Source of the DNA: Isosphaeraceae bacterium
GTDB lineage: Bacteria; Planctomycetota; Planctomycetia; Isosphaerales; Isosphaeraceae
Direction: 5' to 3'
Assembly: GCA_025356475.1 (NCBI GenBank)
Contig: JANXSX010000178.1
Span: 1 to 49,224, forward strand
Length of the DNA: 49,224 nucleotides
Part shown: positions 7,187 to 14,633 of the stretch, one piece after another
Layout of the letters: the number at the start of each line of letters is the position of its first letter
How positions within the stretch are numbered: the stretch's first letter is position 1
Translations under genes and position numbers: made by a program
The notes under the pieces: generated by a model
What the model saw: the letters and a program-made list of their open reading frames with translations, nothing else
Told to the model about the DNA's origin: nothing
Databases searched by the model: none

Positions 7187-8182
7187 ATGATCATCGACTT
7201 CGGCCAGCCTGACGTGTCACTCGATTCCAGGAAGCCACGCGGTTTCACGCTTATCGAGCTACTCGTGGTGATTGCCATCATCGCCGTATTGGTCGCCTTG
7301 CTACTTCCCGCAGTACAAGCGGCTCGCGAGGCTGCTCGGCGCGCCCAATGTACGAACAATTTGAAGCAGATCGGTCTTGCGCTCCATGGCTATATGGGGG
7401 TCAACGGCGGTTTGCCTCCCGGTTATATCTCAACTTACGACCGCCTCGTTCGTGCCGAGATCGGGCCTGGTTGGGGCTGGGGGAGTCGGATTCTTCCCTT
7501 CCTCGAGCAACAATCCCTTTACGATTCGATCAATTACTCAGCGTCACTGAGCCAGCCGGAAACCTATACCAGCCGGACAGTTCCGCTGAGTGTCTTCCTC
7601 TGTCCAACGGACACGATGCCGCTAACTTGGATGACCAAGAACGGTGAAATGGTGATCAGGGCTGGATCCATCTGGGAAGTGAGCACCGACATTGCCAAAG
7701 TTGCCGGATCGAACTATGTGGGCATGTTCGGTATCGGTGAGCCAGGCGTCGATGGAGATGGCGTCTTCTTCCGAGACAGCTTCATCACTCCCAAAGACAT
7801 CCTTGATGGAATGTCGCAAACGGCCTGTGTTGGTGAGCGATCGACCGACTTGAGTCGCAACCGAGGTCAGGCGACCTGGGCGGGTTCGGTCCCCAATACC
7901 TTCCTCTGGTCCTGTTCGTTGGTCGGAAACCCGGACCCCGACGCAGGTACTCCCTGTGTCCGGGAGGATGGATCGGGTGCGATTTTGGGGCATACGGGCG
8001 AAGGACACGGACCAGGCGACCGAGGTGCGGACGTCAACCAGTTCTGCAGCGCACACGGGCGCGGGGCTTACTTCTTGTTCTGCGACGGTCACGTTCGCTA
8101 TCTTCGGACTGAGATGAACTACCCCACGTACAAGGCGATCTCAACCAGGGCAAAAGGCGAGGTGATCTCTAATGTCGAGTGA
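7187..8182 (+). CDS. DUF1559 prepilin-like protein
   Basis: A 331-residue DUF1559 protein. The ATG at 7187 (MIIDFGQPDVSL...) is preferred over the in-frame ATG at 7169 because TGGGAG at 7174-7179 is correctly spaced from it. The prepilin-type signal [20 protein letters not shown] is followed by [20 protein letters not shown] and ends with the family C-terminus (CSAHGRGAYFLFCDGHVRYL). It is likely inserted in the inner membrane by the N-terminal helix. The last 11 bp overlap the start of the downstream lipoprotein gene, so the two are probably translated together. It is a different branch from the minus-strand DUF1559 protein next door, so this is a neighbouring pair rather than a recent duplication. 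Confidence 0.9.
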   Translation: MIIDFGQPDVSLDSRKPRGFTLIELLVVIAIIAVLVALLLPAVQAAREAARRAQCTNNLKQIGLALHGYMGVNGGLPPGYISTYDRLVRAEIGPGWGWGSRILPFLEQQSLYDSINYSASLSQPETYTSRTVPLSVFLCPTDTMPLTWMTKNGEMVIRAGSIWEVSTDIAKVAGSNYVGMFGIGEPGVDGDGVFFRDSFITPKDILDGMSQTACVGERSTDLSRNRGQATWAGSVPNTFLWSCSLVGNPDPDAGTPCVREDGSGAILGHTGEGHGPGDRGADVNQFCSAHGRGAYFLFCDGHVRYLRTEMNYPTYKAISTRAKGEVISNVE

Positions 8183-8486
8183 ACGGATTGCACATAGGTC
8201 ATGGATGAGGCAAGCGATCGGGGTCATCGTACTTGTCGGTGGTCTAGGTTGCGGGGAAACCGAGTATCTCGCAACTCAGCGCAATGTGATCAAGATCGAG
8301 GCACTGCCCGCGAACATTCTCGCTGCGGCGAAGAAAGCCCTGCCCAACATCACTTTTGAAGATACCTGGGAGAACCTCGGGAAGGACCAAAAGATCGAGT
8401 CCTACGAGGTTCGAGGCAAGGACTCGAAAGGTAAAATTCGCGAAGTCCGAGTCGGTCTCGATAGTGTGATCCTTGAGGTCGAATGA
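8172..8486 (+). CDS. Small lipoprotein with PepSY-like domain
   Basis: A 104-residue protein. Residues 13-27 form a hydrophobic signal ending in the lipobox LGGLGC|GE, so it is probably a lipid-anchored envelope protein. The mature part (PANILAAAKKALPNITFEDT, then WENLGKDQKIESYEVRGKDS) looks like a PepSY-like fold: 'P..v...i.k..P...i...e....g...YEv......g...ev.vd..G.ill.E'. The ATG at 8172 overlaps the DUF1559 stop, which suggests translational coupling and a shared envelope function. The terminator at 8493-8534 follows directly. The exact ligand is unknown. Confidence 0.7.
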   Translation: MSSERIAHRSWMRQAIGVIVLVGGLGCGETEYLATQRNVIKIEALPANILAAAKKALPNITFEDTWENLGKDQKIESYEVRGKDSKGKIREVRVGLDSVILEVE

Positions 8487-8492
8487 TCCGAA

Positions 8493-8534
8493 ACGCCCCA
8501 ACTCGGAAGCAGCGGCGCTTCCGACTCGGGGCGT
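8493..8534. terminator. Terminator after the PepSY-like lipoprotein gene
   Basis: ACGCCCCAACTCGGAAGC (8493-8510) pairs with GCTTCCGACTCGGGGCGT (8517-8534) with two mismatches and a 6-nt loop, followed by CTTGGTT. It lies between convergent genes and may serve both. Confidence 0.7.
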
Positions 8535-8554
8535 CTTGGTTCGGTAGGATATGC

Positions 8555-9889
8555 CTACTTGTTGCTCGCCATGGTGCTTGACGGCGTTGATGCGGGTACA
8601 GCTTCGCTCGGGGCTTTCAAAGTCTTCAAGAAGCCGACGAGTGCCTCACGGTCTGGTCTGCCCAGGCCTCGATAGGCTTCGTTAACGACCTCGGCATTCC
8701 CATGATGCCGGAGGATGGCGGCATCGAGAGTTGGGCTAGCCCCATCGTGGAAGTATGGGGCAGAGTCGGCAACTCCCCAGAGTGGCGGGGTCTTCCACTC
8801 TTCGGGACGGGGATACTCATGGGGCAATGGGACCGCCGGGGTCTGCTTGGGACCGTAGCCACTCCCGCCGTTTTTCTGGTCATCGAGCCGGTGGAGCAGG
8901 AAGTCGCTGTAGATGCCTTCAACCCCGCCAAGGTCGGGAGTATGGCAAACAGCGCAGCCGATCTTCTTGAAGAGGGCCTTGCCGCTCGCGGTGCGCTGAG
9001 CCTCAGCCTCGGTCTCGGGGGTGACTTCCTGAGGGCGGGGCAACGTATCCACAAACGCGACTAAGGATCGGAACTGACCGCGATCGAGGTCGGGGGGGAC
9101 GTCGGGATAGTTGACCTTGGTCAGAGGTTTCGCCTGAGCCATGAGCGGGTTGCCCAGTCCGATCTCGTTGGCGCACGCGGCGGCAACGAACTCTTCGAGG
9201 GTCGCAAACTGGGCCTTCCAGCCGAACTTGCCGACCCTTCCGTCGGGCAGAATCCGAGGCCGACCCGGGATGATCCCGCCGAAATCCGCGGATAGCTCGC
9301 GACCGATTCGGGACATTGAGGCCTTGAAGCTCTCGTGGTCGATCGTCTTCGAGGGGAGTCGATCGATCCAGCCCGCTCCGAATAGGGCGGTCGAGTTGAT
9401 GCTCTCGGTCCGGACCCGATCAAAGTCGCGTCTGAGGATCGAACAGCCGGACTCAACAAGCTCCCCGCCCACGATGACCGGGAAGAGCTGTCTGAGCGCT
9501 TCCTGCCCTTCCATGAAGTGATTTGTCACAGCGAACGCATGAACCAACCCCGTTCGGACCTCTGGGTCATCCTTGGTGGGGACGGCCTCGAAGGTCTTCA
9601 CGTTCTGTTTGTTGCCACCTCCCCCTCCGGTCCCTCCCTGGAAGTGACACACGACGCAAGACCGACCATTAAACACGGGGCCAAGCCCATCACCTTTGGC
9701 CAGGGGGTCGTGGGGCTGCCACTCATGGGCGAAGAGGGTCAACCCATCAGCCTTGACCTTGGCACTGGCTCGCGGACCCCAGAGAACAGGGATCCCAGGC
9801 GTGAGAATCCAAACGACCCAGGCCGAAAAACCGACCGTCATCACCCAACCGACTCGTCGGCGCGTCCGCGCCAGCTCGTGTCCGTTCAT
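8555..9889 (-). CDS. Di-haem oxidoreductase-like cytochrome c (DHOR/thiol oxidoreductase family)
   Basis: A 444-residue protein with an N-terminal membrane anchor or signal (about residues 12-31) and two c-type haem motifs: CVVCH at 78-82 and CAVCH at 312-316. The haem spacing, the phrase KTPPLWGVADSAPYFHDGAS and the trailing GRPDREALVGFLKTL are typical of periplasmic di-haem oxidoreductase-like proteins (DUF1111/DHOR), which work in electron transfer outside the cytoplasm. The same frame stays open upstream for about 295 more codons, but that part is antisense to ilvN and is not credible. The ATG complementary to 9887-9889 is chosen because it follows AGGGGAG and begins just before the hydrophobic segment. 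It is convergent with the lipoprotein gene and divergent from ilvN. Confidence 0.85.
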   Translation of the reverse strand: MNGHELARTRRRVGWVMTVGFSAWVVWILTPGIPVLWGPRASAKVKADGLTLFAHEWQPHDPLAKGDGLGPVFNGRSCVVCHFQGGTGGGGGNKQNVKTFEAVPTKDDPEVRTGLVHAFAVTNHFMEGQEALRQLFPVIVGGELVESGCSILRRDFDRVRTESINSTALFGAGWIDRLPSKTIDHESFKASMSRIGRELSADFGGIIPGRPRILPDGRVGKFGWKAQFATLEEFVAAACANEIGLGNPLMAQAKPLTKVNYPDVPPDLDRGQFRSLVAFVDTLPRPQEVTPETEAEAQRTASGKALFKKIGCAVCHTPDLGGVEGIYSDFLLHRLDDQKNGGSGYGPKQTPAVPLPHEYPRPEEWKTPPLWGVADSAPYFHDGASPTLDAAILRHHGNAEVVNEAYRGLGRPDREALVGFLKTLKAPSEAVPASTPSSTMASNK

Positions 9890-10120
9890 CGCGGTTCGAC
9901 TCCCCTGGTTTTGGTCTAAAAGCGGTCTTGCGATATGCCTTTTACAAATGTAATCGTTGGGACTCCAGAGGTCAAGCGGTTCGTTTGAAACGTGAACCAG
10001 GGACGGTTCTGGAGTGTCACGGCATTGCGTGGCCTTGTCGTGGGAAGCGTGGGTCACTAAACTACTTTCTTGCCCTCGGCCAGCCCGAGGGTTTGTTTGC
10101 CTTTGGGGAGACTTTGTCCG

Positions 10121-10714
10121 ATGTCGGTGGCCGACCCTATTTCGAACGTGGCACATCCTTCTGGACGCGACCGGCACGTGCTCTCGGCTCTGGTCCAGAA
10201 CCAGCCCGGCGTGCTTGCGCATGTCTCTGGTATGTTTGCCTCGCGTGGTTTCAATATCGATAGCCTGGCGGTTGGCGAGACCGAGGATCCGCACCTCTCC
10301 CGGATCACGGTTGTGGTGATGGGGAATGACCGGGTTCTCGAACAGATCCGCAAGCAGCTCGAGAAGATAGTCACCGTCGTCAAGGTGCTTGATATCTCGC
10401 GAGAAGATTACGTCGAACGTGATCTTATGCTCATCAAAATTGATGCTCCAGCGCCGGTGCGTGCTGAGATTCATGGGTTGGTTGAGATCTTCCGAGGCCG
10501 GATTGTAGATGTCGCTCCCGAGCAGCTCATGATCGAGATTTCGGGTCATGAGCAGAAGATCGAGGCCTTCATCGACATGGTTCGCCCCTATGGGATCTGT
10601 GAACTTGCCCGAACCGGTCAGATCGCCCTCGTCCGAACCAGCCGGGGTAATCGTTCGGCACGAGTCGAAGCCGAAGAGGAAGTCGCCGCAGTGGTCGGCC
10701 ACTCTAGCCTGTAA
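10121..10714 (+). CDS. ilvN: Acetolactate synthase regulatory (small) subunit
   Basis: A 197-residue IlvN/IlvH-type protein. The start at ATG 10121 follows GGGGAG (10105-10110). An N-terminal ACT domain begins near residue 16 (HVLSALVQNQPGVLAHVSGM, then FASRGFNIDSLAVG), followed by the C-terminal small-subunit domain (IDMVRPYGICELARTGQIAL). It binds branched-chain amino acids and regulates the catalytic subunit IlvB in the first common step of valine, leucine and isoleucine synthesis. The catalytic gene ilvB is not in the window. ilvC follows 125 bp downstream, so these two probably form an operon. The C-terminus is slightly extended with Glu/Ala (EAEEEVAAVVGHSSL). Confidence 0.92.
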   Translation: MSVADPISNVAHPSGRDRHVLSALVQNQPGVLAHVSGMFASRGFNIDSLAVGETEDPHLSRITVVVMGNDRVLEQIRKQLEKIVTVVKVLDISREDYVERDLMLIKIDAPAPVRAEIHGLVEIFRGRIVDVAPEQLMIEISGHEQKIEAFIDMVRPYGICELARTGQIALVRTSRGNRSARVEAEEEVAAVVGHSSL

Positions 10715-10794
10715 TTTCATGTGAATCAGAGGCTCAGGATCTCTTGAGTCTTCGATGATTCGTACCCTCTCCAACCCGTCCGAGCCACCCGTGA

Positions 10795-10824
10795 GCGGCG
10801 CGACCGAAATCGAGTCGCCGCCGC
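10795..10824 (+). promoter_or_regulatory. GC-rich hairpin in the ilvN-ilvC gap, just before the ilvC ribosome-binding site
   Basis: GCGGCGCGAC (10795-10804) can pair with GTCGCCGCCGC (10814-10824) with a one-base bulge. A GAGG ribosome-binding site follows at about 10827-10830. Its closeness to the initiation region suggests an effect on ilvC translation or mRNA stability. It could also be chance in GC-rich DNA. Confidence 0.3.
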
Positions 10825-10839
10825 TAGAGGAACCCGCCC

Positions 10840-11844
10840 ATGCCGGCCACCATGTTTTATGACCAGGACGCCGATCTCGGTCTCTTGAAGGGAAAGACAG
10901 TCGCCATCATCGGTTATGGTAGCCAGGGCCATGCCCAGGCCCAGAACCTACGCGACTCGGGCGTAACTGTCGTGGTCGGCCAACGACCGGGCGGGGCCAA
11001 TTACGACCTCGCGATCAAGGACGGCTTCAAGCCGGTCTCAGCCGCCGATGCCGCCAAGGCCGGCGATCTGATCAACATCCTCCTGCCCGACGAGGTTCAG
11101 AGCGATGTCTATACCAATGACATCAAGCCCAACCTCAAACCGGGCGACCTCCTTCTCTGCTCGCATGGGTTTAACATCCATTTCGGCCAGATTATTCCTC
11201 CTGCGGGTGTCGATAGTGCCCTTGTTGCCCCCAAGGGGCCGGGGCACCTTGTTCGCAGCGAGTTCGTCAAAGGGGGCGGAGTTCCCTGTCTGATCGCCAC
11301 CGGCGACAACTGTACACCCGCCGGCAAAGCCCTCGCCTTGGCCTATGCCAAGGGGATCGGCGGCACACGGGGCGGTGTGCTCCAGACCACGTTCGCCGAA
11401 GAGACTGAGACCGACTTGTTCGGCGAACAGGTGGTCCTTTGCGGTGGTGTGAGTGCCCTGGTCAAGATGGGGTTTGAGACCCTGATCGAAGCGGGCTATC
11501 AGCCTGAGAGCGCCTACTTTGAGTGCATGCACGAGCTGAAGTTGATCGTTGACCTGATGTATCAGGGCGGCCTCAACTACATGAGGTATAGCATCTCGAA
11601 CACCGCCGAGTATGGCGACTATACACGTGGACCTCGGATCATCAACGAGAACACACGGACCGAGATGCGGAAGATCCTTCAGGAGATCCGCTCGGGCCAG
11701 TTCGCTCGCGAGTGGATCCTTGAGAACAAGGCTAATCAGCCTGGTTTCAAGGCCACCCGTCGTCTTGAACGCGAGCACCCGGTCGAACAGGTTGGCAAGC
11801 GGCTTCGCTCGCTCATGACCTGGATTGACTCGAAGTCGGTTTGA
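10840..11844 (+). CDS. ilvC: Ketol-acid reductoisomerase, class I
   Basis: A 334-residue short-form (class I) KARI. The Rossmann motif [13 protein letters not shown] lies at residues 25-37, with R49 in the cofactor-specificity loop. The knotted C-terminal domain has [12 protein letters not shown] and the metal/substrate region [18 protein letters not shown]. It catalyses the Mg2+-dependent isomerisation and NAD(P)H reduction of acetolactate or acetohydroxybutyrate in branched-chain amino acid synthesis, in the cytoplasm. The cofactor loop is [12 protein letters not shown], without the usual Ser two to four residues after the Arg, so strict NADPH preference is not assured. It lies downstream of ilvN, probably in one operon, with a GAGG site before the start. 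Confidence 0.95.
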   Translation: MPATMFYDQDADLGLLKGKTVAIIGYGSQGHAQAQNLRDSGVTVVVGQRPGGANYDLAIKDGFKPVSAADAAKAGDLINILLPDEVQSDVYTNDIKPNLKPGDLLLCSHGFNIHFGQIIPPAGVDSALVAPKGPGHLVRSEFVKGGGVPCLIATGDNCTPAGKALALAYAKGIGGTRGGVLQTTFAEETETDLFGEQVVLCGGVSALVKMGFETLIEAGYQPESAYFECMHELKLIVDLMYQGGLNYMRYSISNTAEYGDYTRGPRIINENTRTEMRKILQEIRSGQFAREWILENKANQPGFKATRRLEREHPVEQVGKRLRSLMTWIDSKSV

Positions 11845-11900
11845 TTGAGGAGGGAGGCTCGCCTTTGCCGGCCTCCCCTTCCCCAGCACGGAAGATTCGC

Positions 11901-12137
11901 ATGGCCGATCAGCAGCAGAAGGTCGCCGAGAATGTCGCGGGGCGTTACTACGTCGACGCGACCTGTATCGATTGCGACCTCTGCCGCGAGACCGCTCCCG
12001 ACAACTTTGCTCGTCAGGACAAAGGCAAATACAGCTTCGTAAAGCGTCAGCCGACTGGGCCAGCGGAACATGTCGCCTGCCTTGCAGCGATGGAAGAGTG
12101 CCCCGTCGAAGCTATCGGTATCGACGGGGCGGTTTGA
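11901..12137 (+). CDS. [4Fe-4S] ferredoxin
   Basis: A 78-residue protein. The start at 11901 (MADQQQKVAENVAGRYYVDA) follows GGAAG at 11890-11894; the longer frame would overlap ilvC. The cluster-binding cysteines are C22-x2-C25-x2-C28 (CIDCDLC) and C67-P68 (EECPVEAIGIDG), with an extra Cys at 60. This is the single-cluster ferredoxin arrangement (Fer4_13/Fer4_15-like). It is a small soluble electron carrier whose redox partner cannot be told from the sequence. It follows ilvC by 56 bp on the same strand and may be co-transcribed. Its stop is 11 bp from the end of a convergent broken gene. Confidence 0.88.
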   Translation: MADQQQKVAENVAGRYYVDATCIDCDLCRETAPDNFARQDKGKYSFVKRQPTGPAEHVACLAAMEECPVEAIGIDGAV

Positions 12138-12147
12138 TCGTGGCTCA

Positions 12148-12572
12148 TCATGGGGCGGGGTTAGGCTTTGTGGCTTCCACTGCTTGGATTAGCTTATCAA
12201 GCTTCTTTTCCAGCGCGTCGAGCCGCTGCGTGACTCCGCTCTCCTGCTTGATATCGTAAGGCTTGAACTTCAGTTCAGGGCCCCCCCGCCAAATCCACCT
12301 TCACCTGTGGGTACGGGTTGCTCAATGAGGATGTGCGCCTCGATCATCGACTTGAGTTGATCGACTTCATCACCTTCAAGTTCCCCTCGTTCGGCCTTCC
12401 GGATCATTCGTTGGAGAGGACTACCCGTTGAAAAGATTGGGTCTGTACTCTCGAGCAGTTCGTGGATCAACTCGGGTGAGGATATAACCACAACACCTTC
12501 ACGGACTCCGTACGCCATATGAAGTTGCCTGACCATCACCTGGAGCGCAAACTTGACCGAGACATTGGACAA
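12148..12572 (-). pseudogene. Frameshifted gene with secretin/STN-like N-terminal segment
   Basis: Two minus-strand frames join into one protein if a single base is added in the C7 run at 12281-12287. The upstream frame gives SNVSVKFALQVMVRQLHMAY then GVREGVVVISSPELIHEL. This resembles the STN/secretin N0-type repeat in planctomycete proteins ('v.l.nv.l..AL..ml.ql...y....GvvvIss'). The downstream frame adds PELKFKPYDIKQESGVTQRL then DALEKKLDKLIQAVEA, a short coiled coil ending at 12148. The start is also doubtful: only TTG at 12570-12572 is available, and similarity continues upstream of it (SPVKIEL), up to a stop near 12638. It may be a remnant of a longer gene, or intact apart from a homopolymer sequencing error. 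Confidence 0.45.
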
Positions 12573-12673
12573 CTCAATCTTGACTGGTGAGGTCTCAGTC
12601 CGATCAGAGTCCGCTAGTCCAATCGGATCAAGAGCTCAGATTCGCTTGTCGCGTCGGCCCCGGCCTTGATTGA

Positions 12674-13132
12674 TCAGTCCGCAAAAAACCAAACCCTGGC
12701 TTCGAATGGGTCGAGTGCGAACAGACCAAAGAGTGCGAGCCAAGCGACCGGCAAGCCGACCGCCAAGCTGATGGCATACTCTCGCTCATTCGGCTCGAGC
12801 CGCGAGTGAGTTGAAACGGTGTAAAACCAAACCCCGGTCGTGATCACGATGGCAGGCAGAAATGCAAGGAATAGCATCCAGCCCATGAATTGGAAGAGGC
12901 CCGAGATGCCCTCCAACTGGGTGGGATCGTCAACCCAAGGCTCGGGCTGATGCCCCAACTCCACCCAGCCGCAGAACCAAGCGGCGTAGGTTGATCCAAT
13001 CAATAGAAGGGGATACGTGCATCCCAAAAGGATAGAGCGAGCGAGCCTGTGAGTCGTTGAAGGTGCGTAACGCGGTCGGGCTAGAGCGGTCTGGGGAGGA
13101 GCATAGGGCGATATGTCGGCGTCCTCGCTCAT
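12674..13132 (-). CDS. Small membrane protein of unknown function
   Basis: A 152-residue protein with a hydrophilic, proline-rich N-terminus (MSEDADISPYAPPQTALARP) and three hydrophobic segments, at about residues 32-52, 78-102 and 124-145. The 'PYAPP' start followed by a few helices is common among small planctomycete membrane proteins, but I cannot assign a family. It lies just downstream of the DUF1501 gene on the same strand (32 bp) and may be the last gene of that unit. Confidence 0.65.
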   Translation of the reverse strand: MSEDADISPYAPPQTALARPRYAPSTTHRLARSILLGCTYPLLLIGSTYAAWFCGWVELGHQPEPWVDDPTQLEGISGLFQFMGWMLFLAFLPAIVITTGVWFYTVSTHSRLEPNEREYAISLAVGLPVAWLALFGLFALDPFEARVWFFAD

Positions 13133-13163
13133 CGGCTTGGCCTCGCACGGATAAGGGGGTTTC

Positions 13164-14618
13164 TCAAGCCAAAATCGGCTTCACGACTTGCCCAGCAACG
13201 TCGGTCAAGCGGTAATCTCGGCCGTTGAATCGGTAAGTCAGCTTGGTGTGATCGATCCCGAGCAGTTGCAAGATCGTCGCGTGCAGATCATTGATACTGA
13301 CGCGATCGATCACCGCTTTATGGCCGAATTCGTCGGTCTCGCCGTGGTGGACGCCTCCTTTGACACCGCCGCCCGCCATCCAGGTCGTAAAAGCATGCGG
13401 GTTGTGGTCGCGACCTGTGCCCCCTTTTTGGACCAAGGGAAGGCGACCGAATTCTCCGCAGCAGATGACCAGAGTCGATTCTAAAAGACCTCGCGATTTC
13501 ATATCACTGAGGAGGGCTGCGATTGGTTGGTCGGTCTCGAGCGCGAAGCCTCGGTGATTGGCGGCGATATCGGCGTGACCGTCCCAGCTTCGCTCGTTGT
13601 CCATCCCTCCTGAGTAGATCTGGACCATACGCACACCCCGCTCGACCATCCGCCGGGCCATCAGGCACTGTTTGGCGAAGTGAACACATTTGGGATTGTC
13701 GAGCCCGTAGAGCGACTTGGTCGCGGCCGATTCACGCTCGACGTCTAGTGCTTCGGGGGCGGCCATCTGCATCCTGTAGGCGAGTTCGAACGACTCGATC
13801 CGCGCTGAGAGAGCCGCATCACTGGGATTGAGAGCCTGATGCCGACTGTTGAGCTTGTTGAGAAGGTCCAGTTGTTTCCGCTGATGGCGATCGTCCAGCA
13901 CTGGGTTTAAGTTCTCAATGGGAGAACCCTGGGCCGAGAGCGGCGTCCCTTGGTAGACGCCAGGAAGGAAGCCCGCCCCCCAGTTTGAAGCGTTACCCTT
14001 GGGCAGGCCTCTCCCCAGGGTATCGTACATCACCACGAACCCTGGCAGGTTCTTACTCTCAGAGCCGAGCCCGTAGGTGACCCAGGAGCCTACACAAGGG
14101 AAGCCCATTCGGCTCATGCCGGTATTGATCTGAAACAAGGCTGGCGAATGATTATTCGTGTCGGTATAACAAGAATGAACAAATGCCATATCATCGACAT
14201 GTTTGGACAGGTTGGGAAAGATCTCGGAGACCCAGGCACCCGACTGACCATGCTGAGTGAACTTGAACGGTGACTTCATCAACGGGCCGACCTGGCCGGT
14301 AAAGAAGCCTGTATTCTTGTCAAAGCCGGGGAGTTCCTGGCCATCACGTTTGAGGAGTTCGGGCTTGTAGTCCCAGGTATCGACCTGCGATTGTCCCCCG
14401 TTCATAAAGAGCCAGATGACCGACTTGGCCTGCGATGCGAAGTGGGCAGGCTGCGGAGCCATCGGATCGAGGCTTCGATTGGGGATGCTGGCCCCGAAGC
14501 CCTCGTCCGTGAGTAGGCTCGCGAGCCCAACCAAGCCCGCTCCAGCCCCCACGCGCTGGAGGAACGCGCGGCGGCTGGTGGCGGAGGGAGTGGCGATGAA
14601 GTGCGGGTCGAATGGCAT
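13164..14618 (-). CDS. DUF1501 protein, Tat-exported, sulfatase/alkaline-phosphatase-like fold
   Basis: A 484-residue DUF1501 protein. A twin-arginine signal is present at residues 15-21 (SRRAFLQ), followed by a hydrophobic stretch (VGAGAGLVGLASLL). The domain begins with SVIWLFMNGGQSQVDTWDYK, and it has the family phrases DNERSWDGHADI and VICCGEFGRLPLVQKGGTGR (CGEFGR), then DHNPHAFTTW. DUF1501 proteins are typical of planctomycetes, exported, and structurally related to the alkaline phosphatase/sulfatase superfamily; their substrate is not known. The gene starts 15 bp after the end of the PSCyt1-DUF1549-DUF1553 gene. The two form the canonical planctomycete pair thought to act together outside the cytoplasm. 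Confidence 0.92.
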   Translation of the reverse strand: MPFDPHFIATPSATSRRAFLQRVGAGAGLVGLASLLTDEGFGASIPNRSLDPMAPQPAHFASQAKSVIWLFMNGGQSQVDTWDYKPELLKRDGQELPGFDKNTGFFTGQVGPLMKSPFKFTQHGQSGAWVSEIFPNLSKHVDDMAFVHSCYTDTNNHSPALFQINTGMSRMGFPCVGSWVTYGLGSESKNLPGFVVMYDTLGRGLPKGNASNWGAGFLPGVYQGTPLSAQGSPIENLNPVLDDRHQRKQLDLLNKLNSRHQALNPSDAALSARIESFELAYRMQMAAPEALDVERESAATKSLYGLDNPKCVHFAKQCLMARRMVERGVRMVQIYSGGMDNERSWDGHADIAANHRGFALETDQPIAALLSDMKSRGLLESTLVICCGEFGRLPLVQKGGTGRDHNPHAFTTWMAGGGVKGGVHHGETDEFGHKAVIDRVSINDLHATILQLLGIDHTKLTYRFNGRDYRLTDVAGQVVKPILA

Positions 14619-14633
14619 TGTCCACCCCGATGA

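Noticed and set aside
9890-10774. Upstream extension of the di-haem oxidoreductase frame by about 295 codons
   Set aside because: It is antisense to ilvN, shows no motif, and the ATG complementary to 9887-9889 has a ribosome-binding site and starts just before the membrane segment.
11038-11889. 283-codon minus-strand frame opposite ilvC
   Set aside because: Antisense shadow of a highly conserved gene.
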